Below, piece after piece: positions 9,501 to 18,544 of a stretch of 64,000 nt of DNA; within the stretch, counting starts at the first letter, position 1, and each line of letters opens with the position of its first letter. The notes under the pieces were generated by a model that searched no databases, was not told the DNA's origin, and saw only the letters and a program-made list of their open reading frames with translations. The translations under genes and the position numbers were made by a program. This DNA is from Bryum argenteum (lineage: Eukaryota; Streptophyta; Bryopsida; Bryales; Bryaceae). The DNA lies in NCBI GenBank assembly GCA_037043015.1, contig CM073330.1:16722823-16786822 (forward strand). Direction: 5' to 3'.

Positions 9501-9749
9501 TATTGAGATTGAAGGGAAAGACTTTTACTTAGATGGTATTGGATAACTTCAGCCATGCAAGGGCTGAATACAAGTATTGAGGAAGCCTCCTCTACATACC
9601 TCCTAACCATGTGGGATAACTCACCACTGGTGATTTGCCTTTGACTACAAGCAACACCTAATGGAGTCTATGAACTAACTAAGTGCATAGTTCTACTCCT
9701 ATAACTCCATGTACACTATCTACATCAATAGGTACATGTTTCCTCAACA
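9501..9749 (-). repeat. CopC-0 5' LTR (249 bp)
   Basis: On the minus strand it runs from TGTTGAGGAAACATGTACC to ...TCTCAATA. It is followed on its upstream side by a CopA LTR cut at its TTAGTCCT. This indicates CopC inserted into, or was joined to, that CopA LTR. Confidence 0.85.
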
Positions 9750-9978
9750 TAGTCCTGTAAGGTGTGTGAAGAGGGCTGGTCCTAAAAGCCTTAGAGAGAG
9801 AGAAGAGAGGACTTAGCCTCTCGGTTATCCCATATTGATTGTAGCACCATGTGCCTACCTATGGATACATAAGCAAGGGCTTCGAATGAGTATGTATCTC
9901 ATTCAAGCATTCATTGCTCTACTTGTTTGTAAGCTTTGATTGTTTGTATTCCTTCTCTCTCTCTATTGAGCTTCAATA
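9750..9978 (+). repeat. CopA-type LTR, 5'-truncated
   Basis: The 3' three-quarters of a CopA-like LTR from AGTCCT...GGTGTGTGAAGAGGGCTGG to CTTCAATA. It sits inside the RT region of CopC-1. The same CopC-RT/CopA-LTR join recurs inverted at 62378/62379, one proof that 61-64 kb copies this locus. Confidence 0.8.
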
Positions 9979-11178
9979 CCTTCTTCAACTTGCACTTGAG
10001 ATGCTCCTTGCCTTGTTGCACAAATCCTTCGGGTTGATCCATGTAGATGACCTCCTCCTACTTGGGGTTGAGGAAGGCGGTCTTGACATCCATGTTGTGC
10101 ATCTCATGGCTGCCCCAATGCTTACAATACACCGAATCGTGTTGAATTTTGCAACGGGGGCAAATGTCTCATTGAAATCCACCCCCTCTACTTGGGTGAA
10201 CCCCCTAGCAACCAGCCTTGCTTTGTACCTCACCACATGCCCCAAAGCATCTCTTTTGGTGGAGAAAACCCACTTACAGCCGACACTTGATCTATTGAGA
10301 GGAAGCGGTGCAAGCTCCCAAGTGCCCTTGTGAATGAGGGCCTTGTACTCTTCTTCCATCGCCACCTCCCACTTGCTTGCATCTTCACAATTCAACACCT
10401 CTCCAAGTGTAGATGGGTCTCCAATGAATGCCACATTCGCTTGGTCTTCATTTGGAGGAGGAAGAATGTGGTTCATCCACCAATCTCCAAGTGGCTTGCG
10501 AGTCCTTGTGGGATATCTTGGCTCCTCCAAGGGCTGCTCCCTTGGCTCCTCCATGGGCTGGTCCTTCTCTTGCTCCTTTGGTGGGCAAGTAGTTGATATC
10601 TTCTTGCGTTGCGGTAACACGACCTCCTCATTGGGCTCTTCCAAATCATGTTCATCTTCATCTCCCACTTCTTCAATGTCAACTCTTGGAGTTGAGCCCA
10701 CACTTTGGGCTGGTCCTCCACTTCTCCCACTTGGGCTCACCTCGAAGAGCTTAAAATGAGCTCCTCCATCTTCCAAGAATGTCACATCTCTACACTTGAT
10801 GATGGCCTTGGTCTCCACACACATCAGCCTATAGGCCTTGGTTCCCTCACAATACCCAAGAAAGAGACACTTGATGCCCTTGGCATCCAACTTGGTCCTC
10901 TTTGCATTTGGAACCAACGCATACGCAATGCAACCAAAAACACGCATATGGGACACATGGGGCCTCTCTCCACTCCAAGCCTCTTGAGGTGTCTTGCTTA
11001 CCAATGCTTGAGTGGGGCAGCGGTTCCTTGTATACACCGCATTGCTCACGGCCTCACCCCATAGCTCATACTTGAGCCCTTGGCCATGAATCATGGCCCT
11101 TGCCATCTCCACAATGGTGCGGTTTGCACGCTCCGCAACACCATTCTGTTGAGGCGTGTAGGGGGCTGATGTGTGGTG
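9979..11178 (-). pseudogene. pol: CopC-1 integrase C-terminus and RT
   Basis: On the minus strand it begins inside integrase after the PQQNGVAERANR motif (the E of D,D35E near 11120-11140). It continues through the GKTP/SKTPQEAWSG and HMRVFGC blocks (integrase C-terminal), an acidic linker, YPTRTRKPLGDWWMNH and the RT N-terminus (WELAPLP, VRYKARLVARGFTQVEG, FAPVAKF). A 7-bp deletion near 10110 and a stop in the PK*EE segment near 10054 break RT before the YVDD motif, and a CopA LTR then truncates it. Confidence 0.85.
11174..11178. repeat. CopD target-site duplication, left
   Basis: TGGTG. The second copy is at 16636-16640. Removing one copy plus CopD restores the CopC integrase sequence seen uninterrupted at 39196-39206. 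Confidence 0.9.
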
Positions 11179-11489
11179 TGTTGAGATACAACCTAGGCGA
11201 CCCAGGAACTTTCTACCCCTAGGAATTAACTCCTAGTAACTTTCTACCCCTAGGAATTAACTCCTAGTAATTACCTTGGAATTAACTTCCACGGATAGTA
11301 AACGGGCAGTTTAGTTGTAGTTATTGGATAATAAAGGTGTGGTCGTTGTGTTATCATCAAGTTATCACTAGAGATAACTACTCTCTCTTTTACATATTTA
11401 TACTAGAGGAGAGCCTTGCCCACCTCTCTTCTTTGCTTTCACCTCTCCCTCTTGCTTATTTCTTAAGCTTGCTTGCTTGCTTTCTAACA
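11179..11489 (+). repeat. CopD 5' LTR
   Basis: TGTTGAGATACAACC ... TTTCTAACA. It contains a 31-bp tandem duplication (11207-11237 and 11238-11268), each unit carrying the near-palindrome CTAGGAATTAACTCCTAG. The 3' part is pyrimidine-rich. Confidence 0.93.
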
Positions 11490-11501
11490 CGTTATCAGCA
11501 C
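11490..11501 (+). promoter_or_regulatory. CopD primer-binding site (tRNA-Ile anticodon arm)
   Basis: CGTTATCAGCAC abuts the LTR. Its reverse complement GTGCTGATAACG equals the conserved anticodon arm of eukaryotic tRNA-Ile(AAU), GTGCTAATAACG, except at position 34. That position is inosine in the mature tRNA and can pair with the PBS C. Pairing begins at tRNA nucleotide 40, the same point used by the iMet half-primer of the other families. The tRNA sequence is from memory. Confidence 0.6.
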
Positions 11502-11978
11502 ATGCTTTGCTCTATTCCTTAGTTTTGCTTTCCTTGGTGGTTGTGGCTATTTTATCTTTCCTTTTAGAAGTGACACATGAGAGAAGGATAGTTACTTACT
11601 CGTTTTATTTGTTTTATTTTTCTTTTGCTACATGCACTGCTGCTGTTTTGTTACAACAGCCGCAGCCCTGCCGAACAATAGACACAACCTCATTTAGCCT
11701 ATACTCTGTTGCCTGAAGATATTTTATTCCTCTCTGTTTGTTCTAGTTAATTCTTTCGTGTGGTTGCTGGGACCAGCTGTCTAGCCGGTGTCCGCAGAGC
11801 CACTGCCCCGGAGCAAGCTGCTGCTCCTCTACCTCGCAGCAGACTGCCTGGTTTTCCCCGCTGCCCCTTGCAGCCGTTGTTGTCCCGCTTCTGCTCCCTG
11901 CAGGCCCACTTTCTGTTATTTTCGACATTTTTCTTTCTTTGGCCATCTTTGTGGCAGGTGCTCAGCATTTGCACCAAC
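11502..11978 (+). other. CopD 5' leader
   Basis: A T-rich then GC-richer stretch between PBS and gag ATG. No separate gene is seen. An upstream frame is continuous with gag (from about 11760), but the ATG at 11979 fits the family start MTTARESRTQ better. Confidence 0.6.
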
Positions 11979-12906
11979 ATGACTACCGCACGTGAGTCTC
12001 GTACCCAAGCTCTGCTTTTTGACGCTCTCGCAGTAGACGGCAACAATTTTCTCGAATGGACAAGCGACGTTCACACCTACCTCAGCGCGGAAGAACTTGA
12101 AGGTGCCTTGTACCGAGCTACGGCGGAGGGGATGCCAAACTCCAAGTGCCAACAAGCGTTGATGATCTTACGCCGTCACATGGAGACCTCACTACGCCAA
12201 CAGTACCTGCAGATTTCGGACGCGGCGAGCCTGTGGTCTCAAATCCAAGCACGCTTCGAACATCACCAAGACTTGCTGCTTCCTCAAGCCCGGAGCGAAT
12301 GGGTGAACCTTCGTGTTATGGACTTCCCTTCCATCCATGATTTCAACTCCGACCTCCACCGTTTATCTGCTCAACTCCGACTGTGTGGCGAACGCATCAC
12401 CGACGCTGACCTCATCGACAAAACCTTATCTACTTTTCCACCTGCAACAGCTATTCTTGCCCAGCAGTATCGCAACATGCGATTTACTACTCACTCGAGC
12501 TCATGTCCAACTTGTTGATGGCGGAGAAGCAGCAACTCTTGCTTGTGAAGAATGCAGAATCTCGGCCGGCGCGGGAGATCCATACGATCAACCCATCACC
12601 ACAACCTCCGCTACTCCAACTCCGCCAGCAGCTGCTCCGGTTTCCTCCACCACGCCAAAGAACAAAAGCCGTAGAAGCCAACAATACCGAGGCCGCACGA
12701 CGACCCCCACGCGGCGGGGGACAGCGTGGCGAGGCGGGACAACCGCTACTCAAGCAATCGCGACAACTACCATCGCGACAACCAAGACTCGACTCCGTGT
12801 GACAACCGACTGGCTGACCGCCGTGGACGATCGCGCGATTACCAACGGTATTACCAGGACCGTCGTGAGCCTTATGATCGTCACGATCGACCATCGGTCG
12901 ATCTAG
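11979..12906 (+). pseudogene. gag: CopD Gag (UBN2-type), frameshifted
   Basis: Starts MTTARESRTQALLFDALAV. The first ~170 codons carry the UBN2/copia Gag fold signature (NNFLEWTSDVHTYL, ALMILRRHM, SLWSQIQARFEH, DLIDKTLSTFPP). The frame breaks near 12490-12518 and continues in another frame (MSNLLMAEKQQLLL). The C-terminus (about 12650-12900) is an arginine-rich low-complexity region of RGR/NRD/YYQDRR repeats, in place of the CCHC knuckle found in CopA/B/C. Several frames are used, so no single product is made as read. Confidence 0.85.
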
Positions 12907-12938
12907 TCAATCTTCCCGTTCGAGTCATCTAGAGGGGC

Positions 12939-14819
12939 TTGTCACAATCGTGGTCGTATAGGGACGACGCGCGCGAGAGCCGCACCCCACGCTATTGGGT
13001 CGAAATTTTCGGGAACTTCAAAAAATCGAAAGAGGGAAAGAGGGAAGTGCACTCCCTCGATGCACCCTCGTTCAATGAAGTAGATCCAGAAAATTTCATG
13101 GTCCTTTCCCCTGGACTTTCAATGCCATTAGACAAGGCACTCTTAGATAGCGGGTCCACTCATACAATACTTAGGAAACCCGAATTCTTTGATTCATCTT
13201 GTTTGTGCGGACCCTGACAAGAGTGTGAAATACTCACCATTGCCGGAAGCCGGAACTTCAAGTTCCGGGAGGGCCGGGCAACTATAGTATTGCCCGGGGG
13301 ATTCCCCCTCGTGTGTAGTAAGGCGATGTATGCGCCGGACGCCCCCCGTAGCCTGATCAGCTACCGGGATGTGCGCTCCAATGGGATCCACATTTCCACA
13401 AGTTTGGAAAATGATGATGAACACATGGCACTACAAGTGGGCACTCAAACCATCACGAAGATTCCTGCTGGACCTTCCGGACTGTATGAGATACGAATCT
13501 CTCCGACTACAGAGCTGCGCTCCTATCATACAACGGCACTACCCAAGGCCCAGATATGGCATCGTCGACTGGGGCACCCGGGCACGACCCTTCTGCGCCG
13601 CATGATACCGGTCCTCACCGGCCATACTCTCAGCCCAAGTGATGCAGCCAAAGTCGATGACTGCACCGCATGTATACAAGGCAAGTACTCGAAGCACCCA
13701 TCACGGTGGACGCTACCTACGGCCCAGCCTCAACCACTGGAACGATTACAAGGTGACATCTGCGGACCCATTAACCCTGTCTCAGGTCAGTTTGCCTACT
13801 TTCTTGTTCTAGTTGATGCCTCTGGAAGCCATGCAGAACTATCTCTCCTTAGTACCCGGAACATGGCATTCCCCAGACTCCTCGCGATGCTCATTAGATT
13901 TCGCAACCACTTCCCGGATAAGCCCATCAAGACACTTAGAATGGATAATGCCCAGGAGTTTAGATCCCATGCATTCGAAGACTATTGTACCGCCTCAGGG
14001 ATTGATCTCACGTATTCTGCTCCTTACGAGCATTCCCAGAACGGATTAGCTGAAGCATACATTAAGAAAATCCAGTTGATCACCCGCCCCCTCCTGATCC
14101 ATGCTAACCTCCCTGCCTCTATGTGGAGTCATGCCGTTCTTCATGCTGCTACCCTTCTCCGATTCAGACCAACTTTGCTCAATACCCAAACATCTCTCGA
14201 ACTAGTATCTGGCCGTGTACCAAATATCCGTCATCTCCGTGTCTTTGGATGCCAGGTCTGGATACCGGCACCTGAACCTCGAATCCGCACCATTAGTGCC
14301 CATCGCCTAGAAGGATTATATGTAGGCTTCGATTCTCCCAGCATCATCAGGTACATAGACCCCAGTAATGGCACCCTACACAAGGCCCGTTTTGAAAATT
14401 GCAGATTTATAGAGACGGTTTTTCCAAAACTTCAGTTTTCCTCCAGTTTTGCTCCTCTCACCTTCCGTGCCGTCGAGTCTCTCTCCATGAACCCCGATCC
14501 ACGCACGGCAATCGCCGAAACTGAAGTTAAGAAACTTCTCCACCTACAAACCTTAGCTCAACAGATCCCGGATAGCTTCGAAACTAGCCCTCGTATTCTT
14601 CGCAACCCAATCCCAGGATCCGGAAACCCACCCCTTTCCAAAAAGAGATTACCCCCCCAACCGAAACCCAGCCCACGACTAGCCAAGTCTCTCCGATCAT
14701 CCAAGGAACCGGCGACTTCCGAATCTCAGTACATGGAACCCGAATGTTTCATCTCCGACGTTTCAACCTTCGCCACCAAGCTTCTCAACCTTGATCCTGA
14801 ACCCACTACCCTTGCCTAA
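12939..14819 (+). pseudogene. pol: CopD protease and integrase
   Basis: The protease domain has ALLDSGSTHTIL near 13130-13165. A stop follows at about 13215, and the frame resumes as one long open stretch at 13290-14819. Integrase: HHCC zinc site WHRRLGHPG...CTACIQGK near 13558-13685, then catalytic D in LQGDICGP, D in MDNAQEF and E in HSQNGLAEAY. The integrase C-terminal region (HLRVFGC, GLYVGFDSPS) follows, then a Ser/Pro-rich linker. It ends with a stop at 14817. The catalytic triad appears intact. A protease-to-integrase frame break makes it a pseudogene. Confidence 0.85.
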
Positions 14820-16233
14820 GCCAAGGCCAGACCAGATTGGCCCGACTGGCAACATGCACTAACAGCGGAGTATGACTCTCTCCGCAAGCGTGGCGTCTTC
14901 GGCAAACAGCACACCAACTTATCAACCTGTCCCATTGGATACAAGCTGGTTTTCACCCGCAAGAGGAATGAGCACGGCGAGATCGTTCGATACAAGGTCC
15001 GCTGCGTGGCACAAGGATTCAATCAGCACCTCGGAATTGATTATCATCAAACCTACTCCCCAGTGATGGATTGCACATCCTTCAGTTCTACTTGCCTACT
15101 TGGTACCTACTTGCTCTTGCAGTTCAGCTCTCCCTTGCTACGCAACTCCTGGATGTTGTTACAGCATATCTCTATGGCGAGCTCGAGGAGACTATCTTCA
15201 TCAAGCCACCTCCGGATTTTCTTCCCGCGGTCCCAGTTGCAGCTCCCGGTCACTTTGTCGGAATCCATCTCTGCAAGGCCCTCTACGGCCTGAAGCAAGC
15301 CGGCAGATCGTGGTATCACCACCTTCGCGGATTCCTCACTGAGAAAGGCCTGCAGATACAACACTTCCCAGATGGTAGCATCCTACTCCACCAAGAATCC
15401 TACACCCGCAAGCTTCTTCAGAACTTGGGCATGGCCGATGCAAATCCGACCTCAGCACCAATGATCGGGCGCAGCAAGACTGGCGAGGATCCATACCGCC
15501 TGTGCGAGGAGGAGGAGGAAGAGGTGGATAAACCCAAGTACCTCGAAGCGGTCGGCGCGCTCTTGTACCTCGCCACCCACACTCGCCCCGACATCTCATT
15601 TGCAACCAGCGTTTTGGCACGTCACAGCAAGAAGCCTACTCAACGACATTGGGCTGCCATCAAACATTTGCTAAGGTACCTTCGTCGCACAGAAGATTTG
15701 GGTTTGTACTTCACCAAAGCTGCAGATGCAAAGATAGTAGGATACGCCGACTCCGGGTTCGGACGGATGAGACCAATGGCAAATCTCAAACCGGCTACAT
15801 CTTCTTGAAGAACAGGCGCCAATTTCGTGGAAGTCGGTCAAGCAAACCGTGACGGCCACCTCCACCAACCACGCAGAACTTCTTGCCCTCCACGAAGGCC
15901 GCACGGGAAGTCTGTATGGCTAAGAACAATGGTAAGAACAATCTATGATCAATGCGAGTTACAAGATTCCATGACCCCAAGCTGTGATCTTTGAAGACAA
16001 TCTTGCGGTTTGTAGCCCAAGTCTCCAGCTTCATCAAAGCTGATCGAGTGAAACACATCAACCCAATATTATTCGGATATATGCAAGATCTTGTAGACTC
16101 AAGTCAGGTCGCCATCACCAAAATTGAATCCACGAAGAACATCGCGGATATGCTGACTAAAGCTCTACCGGCATACAAACACCGCGAGTTAGTACATAAA
16201 GCCGGAATGCGCCCTCTCCAAGACCTTCTGTAA
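14820..16233 (+). pseudogene. pol: CopD RT (YVDD region deleted) and RNase H remnant
   Basis: The RT N-terminus (WQHALTAEYDSL, GYKLVFTRKRN, RCVAQGFNQH) is split by frameshifts. The open segment from 15071 carries LDVVTAYLYGELEE and LCKALYGLKQAGRSWYHHL. After FLTEKGL it jumps straight to LQIQHFPDGSILLHQESYT, so the YVDD active-site segment that copia RTs have between these blocks is absent. The RNase H part (VGYADSGF near 15745, NHAELLALHEG near 15875, KIESTKNIADMLTKAL near 16120) is also frameshifted. It ends LQDLL* at 16233. Confidence 0.85.
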
Positions 16234-16324
16234 AGGGCGCACTCTTTTCTCTATCTTGGAGGTTTCCCATTGGGTTTTACTTCAAGAAGAGTTTTTAATG
16301 AGGCGTTCCTTGGTCGAGGAGGAG
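16234..16324 (+). other. CopD 3' untranslated segment and PPT
   Basis: A short spacer ending in the purine tract GAGGAGGAG (16316-16324) directly before the 3' LTR. A closely similar spacer precedes the CopE 3' LTR (24796-24886), showing common descent. Confidence 0.8.
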
Positions 16325-16635
16325 TGTTGAGATACAACCTAGGTGACCCAGGAACTTTCTACCCCTAGGAATTAACTCCTAGTAACTTTCTACCCCTAGG
16401 AATTAACTCCTAGTAATTACCTTGGAATTAACTTCCACGGATAGTAAACGGGCAGTTTAGTTGTAGTTATTGGATAATAAAGGTGTGGTCGTTGTGTTAT
16501 CATCAAGTTATCACTAGAGATAACTACTCTCTCTTTTACATATATATACTAGAGGAGAGCCTTGCCCTCCTTACTTCTTTGCTTTCACCTCTCCCTCTTG
16601 CTTATTTCTTAAGCTTGCTTGCTTGCTTTCTAACA
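16325..16635 (+). repeat. CopD 3' LTR
   Basis: It differs from the 5' LTR at a C/T near its start, TATTTATA versus TATATATA, and three bases in the CCCACCTCTC segment. These private variants are both found again in the inverted copy at 55728-61172. Followed by TSD TGGTG at 16636-16640. Confidence 0.93.
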
Positions 16636-17315
16636 TGGTGCTCAATGCCATGGGCTTTGAGGAATTTCTCAAAAGCCTTGGACACATACTCCCCTCCATT
16701 ATCCGACCGCAGCACCTTCACCTTGCAATCAGATTGGGCCTCCACAAGCGCCTTCCAAGTCTCAAAACGCCCAAACACCTCACTCTTGCACTTCAGCATA
16801 TACACCCATATCTTGCGTGAGAAATCATCTATAAAGGCGACAAAATACCTTGCTCCTCCAATGGAAGTGGTCTTCATTGGCCCGCACAAGTCTGAATGCA
16901 CCAACTCCAACTTCTTGGTGGCCCTTGTTGCTCCATCCTTGGGGAAGGGCTGCCTTGCTTGCTTGCCTTCAATGCATCCTTTGCAAGCCATGGAACTCCA
17001 ATCGTGCTTGCAAGAAGAGAGGTTCAGCCCCTTCACAATGTGTTGGAGGCCCTTCAAGCTCTTCAAATTCAAGTGCCCAAGCCTCCTATGCCAAAGATTC
17101 ACAAGCTCCTCATGGGCTGATCCTTGAGCTACACAAGCAAATAAACTCCCATTCACCTTGGTGAATTGAAGTAGATACAAATTGCCCTCACGAGGGGCTG
17201 ATGCAATCAAAGCACCACTTGGTGACCTCACAACACACCCCACATTGTTGAATTGGACCTTCAAACCTCCCATAGCCGATTTGCTTACCGAAAGCAAGTT
17301 GGCATGCAACTTGGG
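16636..17315 (-). pseudogene. pol: CopC-1 integrase fragment
   Basis: On the minus strand: KLHANLLSVSK, a pre-integrase segment, LWHRRLGHLNLKSLKG, CKGCIEGKQARQPFP, ELVHSDLCGPMKTTS (first catalytic D), FIDDFSRKIWVYMLK and LRSDNGGEYVSKAF (second catalytic D), up to the CopD insertion at GIEHH. The frame is open here. It lies between CopD (left) and CopE (right) and is the middle piece of the split CopC-1 polyprotein. Confidence 0.88.
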
Positions 17316-17576
17316 TGTTGTGATAAGCGACTGGCAGAACTCCTCGTAGAGATAGAGGACCACCGTAACTCCAGGGAGTTATTAGAGTAGAGCAGTTAGC
17401 TGGGAGTTAGCCACCTACTACAAGTGTAGTTAACTACAGTTGACTCCGAGTTTCGTTAAGGCTCCGCCTGTTTCACCAACCCCCAGATCATATAAAGCCC
17501 GAGGCTCTCAAGGCCTCACTCACTTTTTCGCTCATTCTTGTTTTGTTCTTCTCTCTCTCTTTCAATACTCTCAACA
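17316..17576 (+). repeat. CopE 5' LTR
   Basis: Starts TGTTGTGATAAGCGACTGG and ends CTCTCAACA. TATA box TATAAAG at 17491-17497 (25062-25068 in the 3' LTR). The two LTRs look nearly identical, with only a few substitutions seen (for example TTTTTCG/TTTCTCG and CTCCGCC/CGCCGCC). Confidence 0.9.
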
Positions 17577-17588
17577 CGTTATCAACAC
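17577..17588 (+). promoter_or_regulatory. CopE primer-binding site
   Basis: CGTTATCAACAC differs from the CopD site by one base (A for G) and is likewise complementary to the tRNA-Ile anticodon arm, starting at nucleotide 40. One mismatch plus the position-34 wobble. Confidence 0.5.
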
Positions 17589-18157
17589 TTTCGCTCTTGT
17601 TTTTTGGTGCTAGGGTTTGAGTTTAGGGTTATTTTTTCTTTGCTTTTTGCTTGTGATGTATTAATCTCGTTGCTTTTGTATATTTGCTTGTTAGATCTGT
17701 CGGTTTCTCATGTGTATCCAGATCCACCGTCGGCGTTGCTCAATCATAACCTCCTACTTGATTATTCACGTTCTTCTGTCATTCAAGAAGCTCCTTTCTT
17801 TGTTCTCATATTAAATTGCTTTAGATTGTCTCGAGCGCTCTTTGCTTTTTCAGTTAAAACCCTCGTTTCGATCACCCCTTTTGACCTAATTCTTCTTATT
17901 TTTCGTACTTTTTCAGTTTTCTCTTCTTTTTCATAGTAACCCTCGTCTTGTAACTACTCTTGATGTTCATAACACCGAAGCACCGAAGCAGCCAAGCGCA
18001 ACCCTTGCCACGACAGAGGATTCGGTCGGGGTTATGGGCGTGACGGCTACTCTTGTGGGCGTGAGGGACAACACTATGACTCAAGCCGCCACGACATGTA
18101 CTATTACAGCCACCGCCGCGACTACTACAGGTACGAAAATGATATCTACCAAGAGAC
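17589..18157 (+). pseudogene. CopE leader and basic Gag remnant
   Basis: T-rich leader to about 17940. Then, in one frame from about 18015, a Gag tail rich in Arg, Gly, Tyr and Asp (DRGFGRGYGRDGYS, later YYYSHRRDYYRYEND), like the CopD arginine-rich Gag end. It is cut by CopB-1 at 18157 and resumes at 23603 for about 18 codons before a stop. No UBN2 domain is recognisable, so the Gag N-terminus is deleted. Confidence 0.65.
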
Positions 18158-18544
18158 TATTGGGATTCAATAGAGGAAGAGAGAGAATACAACATACTCA
18201 AAGCTTACAAACAAGTAGAGCAATGAATGCTTGAAATGAGATGTTGCCTTCTAGCAAAGGCCTTTACTTATACTTCCTTATTGGCACCTTCCTAGTGCCT
18301 TCTTGTACATTTTCCAAGTGCCTTTGGCCCACATGGTTCACATGTGTGCCCCTTTAGGCTTTGCCACCACTTACTCGCCTCCTAAAGTCAACATAGTGGG
18401 CTGGTCTTCTCTCCCCTCACTATTGCTCTTAGGACCAGCCCCTTTCCACACTCTAGAATACTAAGTATAAGCTTCCATATATATATATATACTCTAACAA
18501 GTACTAATTGCTCCTATAAACTACGAGCAATATATACTTCAACA
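18158..18544 (-). repeat. CopB-1 3' LTR
   Basis: Minus-strand TGTTGAAGTATATATTGC...CCCAATA. Contains a TA-rich run (18478-18491) and a TATAAGTA segment. Stop codon of the polyprotein lies inside it (18514-18516). Confidence 0.9.

Larger units (their letters stand above)
11179..16635 (+). mobile_element. CopD, copia element with RT active-site deletion
   Basis: A 5457-bp element with 311-bp LTRs at both ends, differing at about five positions (roughly 98% identical), a perfect 5-bp TSD, canonical TG...CA ends and a PPT (GAGGAGGAG). It has UBN2-type gag, aspartic protease, HHCC/DDE integrase, an RT lacking the YVDD segment, and an RNase H remnant. It inserted in the opposite orientation into CopC-1 integrase. 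Several frameshifts are present. It could only have moved with RT supplied in trans, unless the RT deletion post-dates insertion. Confidence 0.93.

Noticed and set aside
17940-18160. Possible host RNA-binding (RGG) protein exon
   Set aside because: It lies between the CopE PBS and 3' parts, resembles the CopD Gag tail, and has no intron or start signals.
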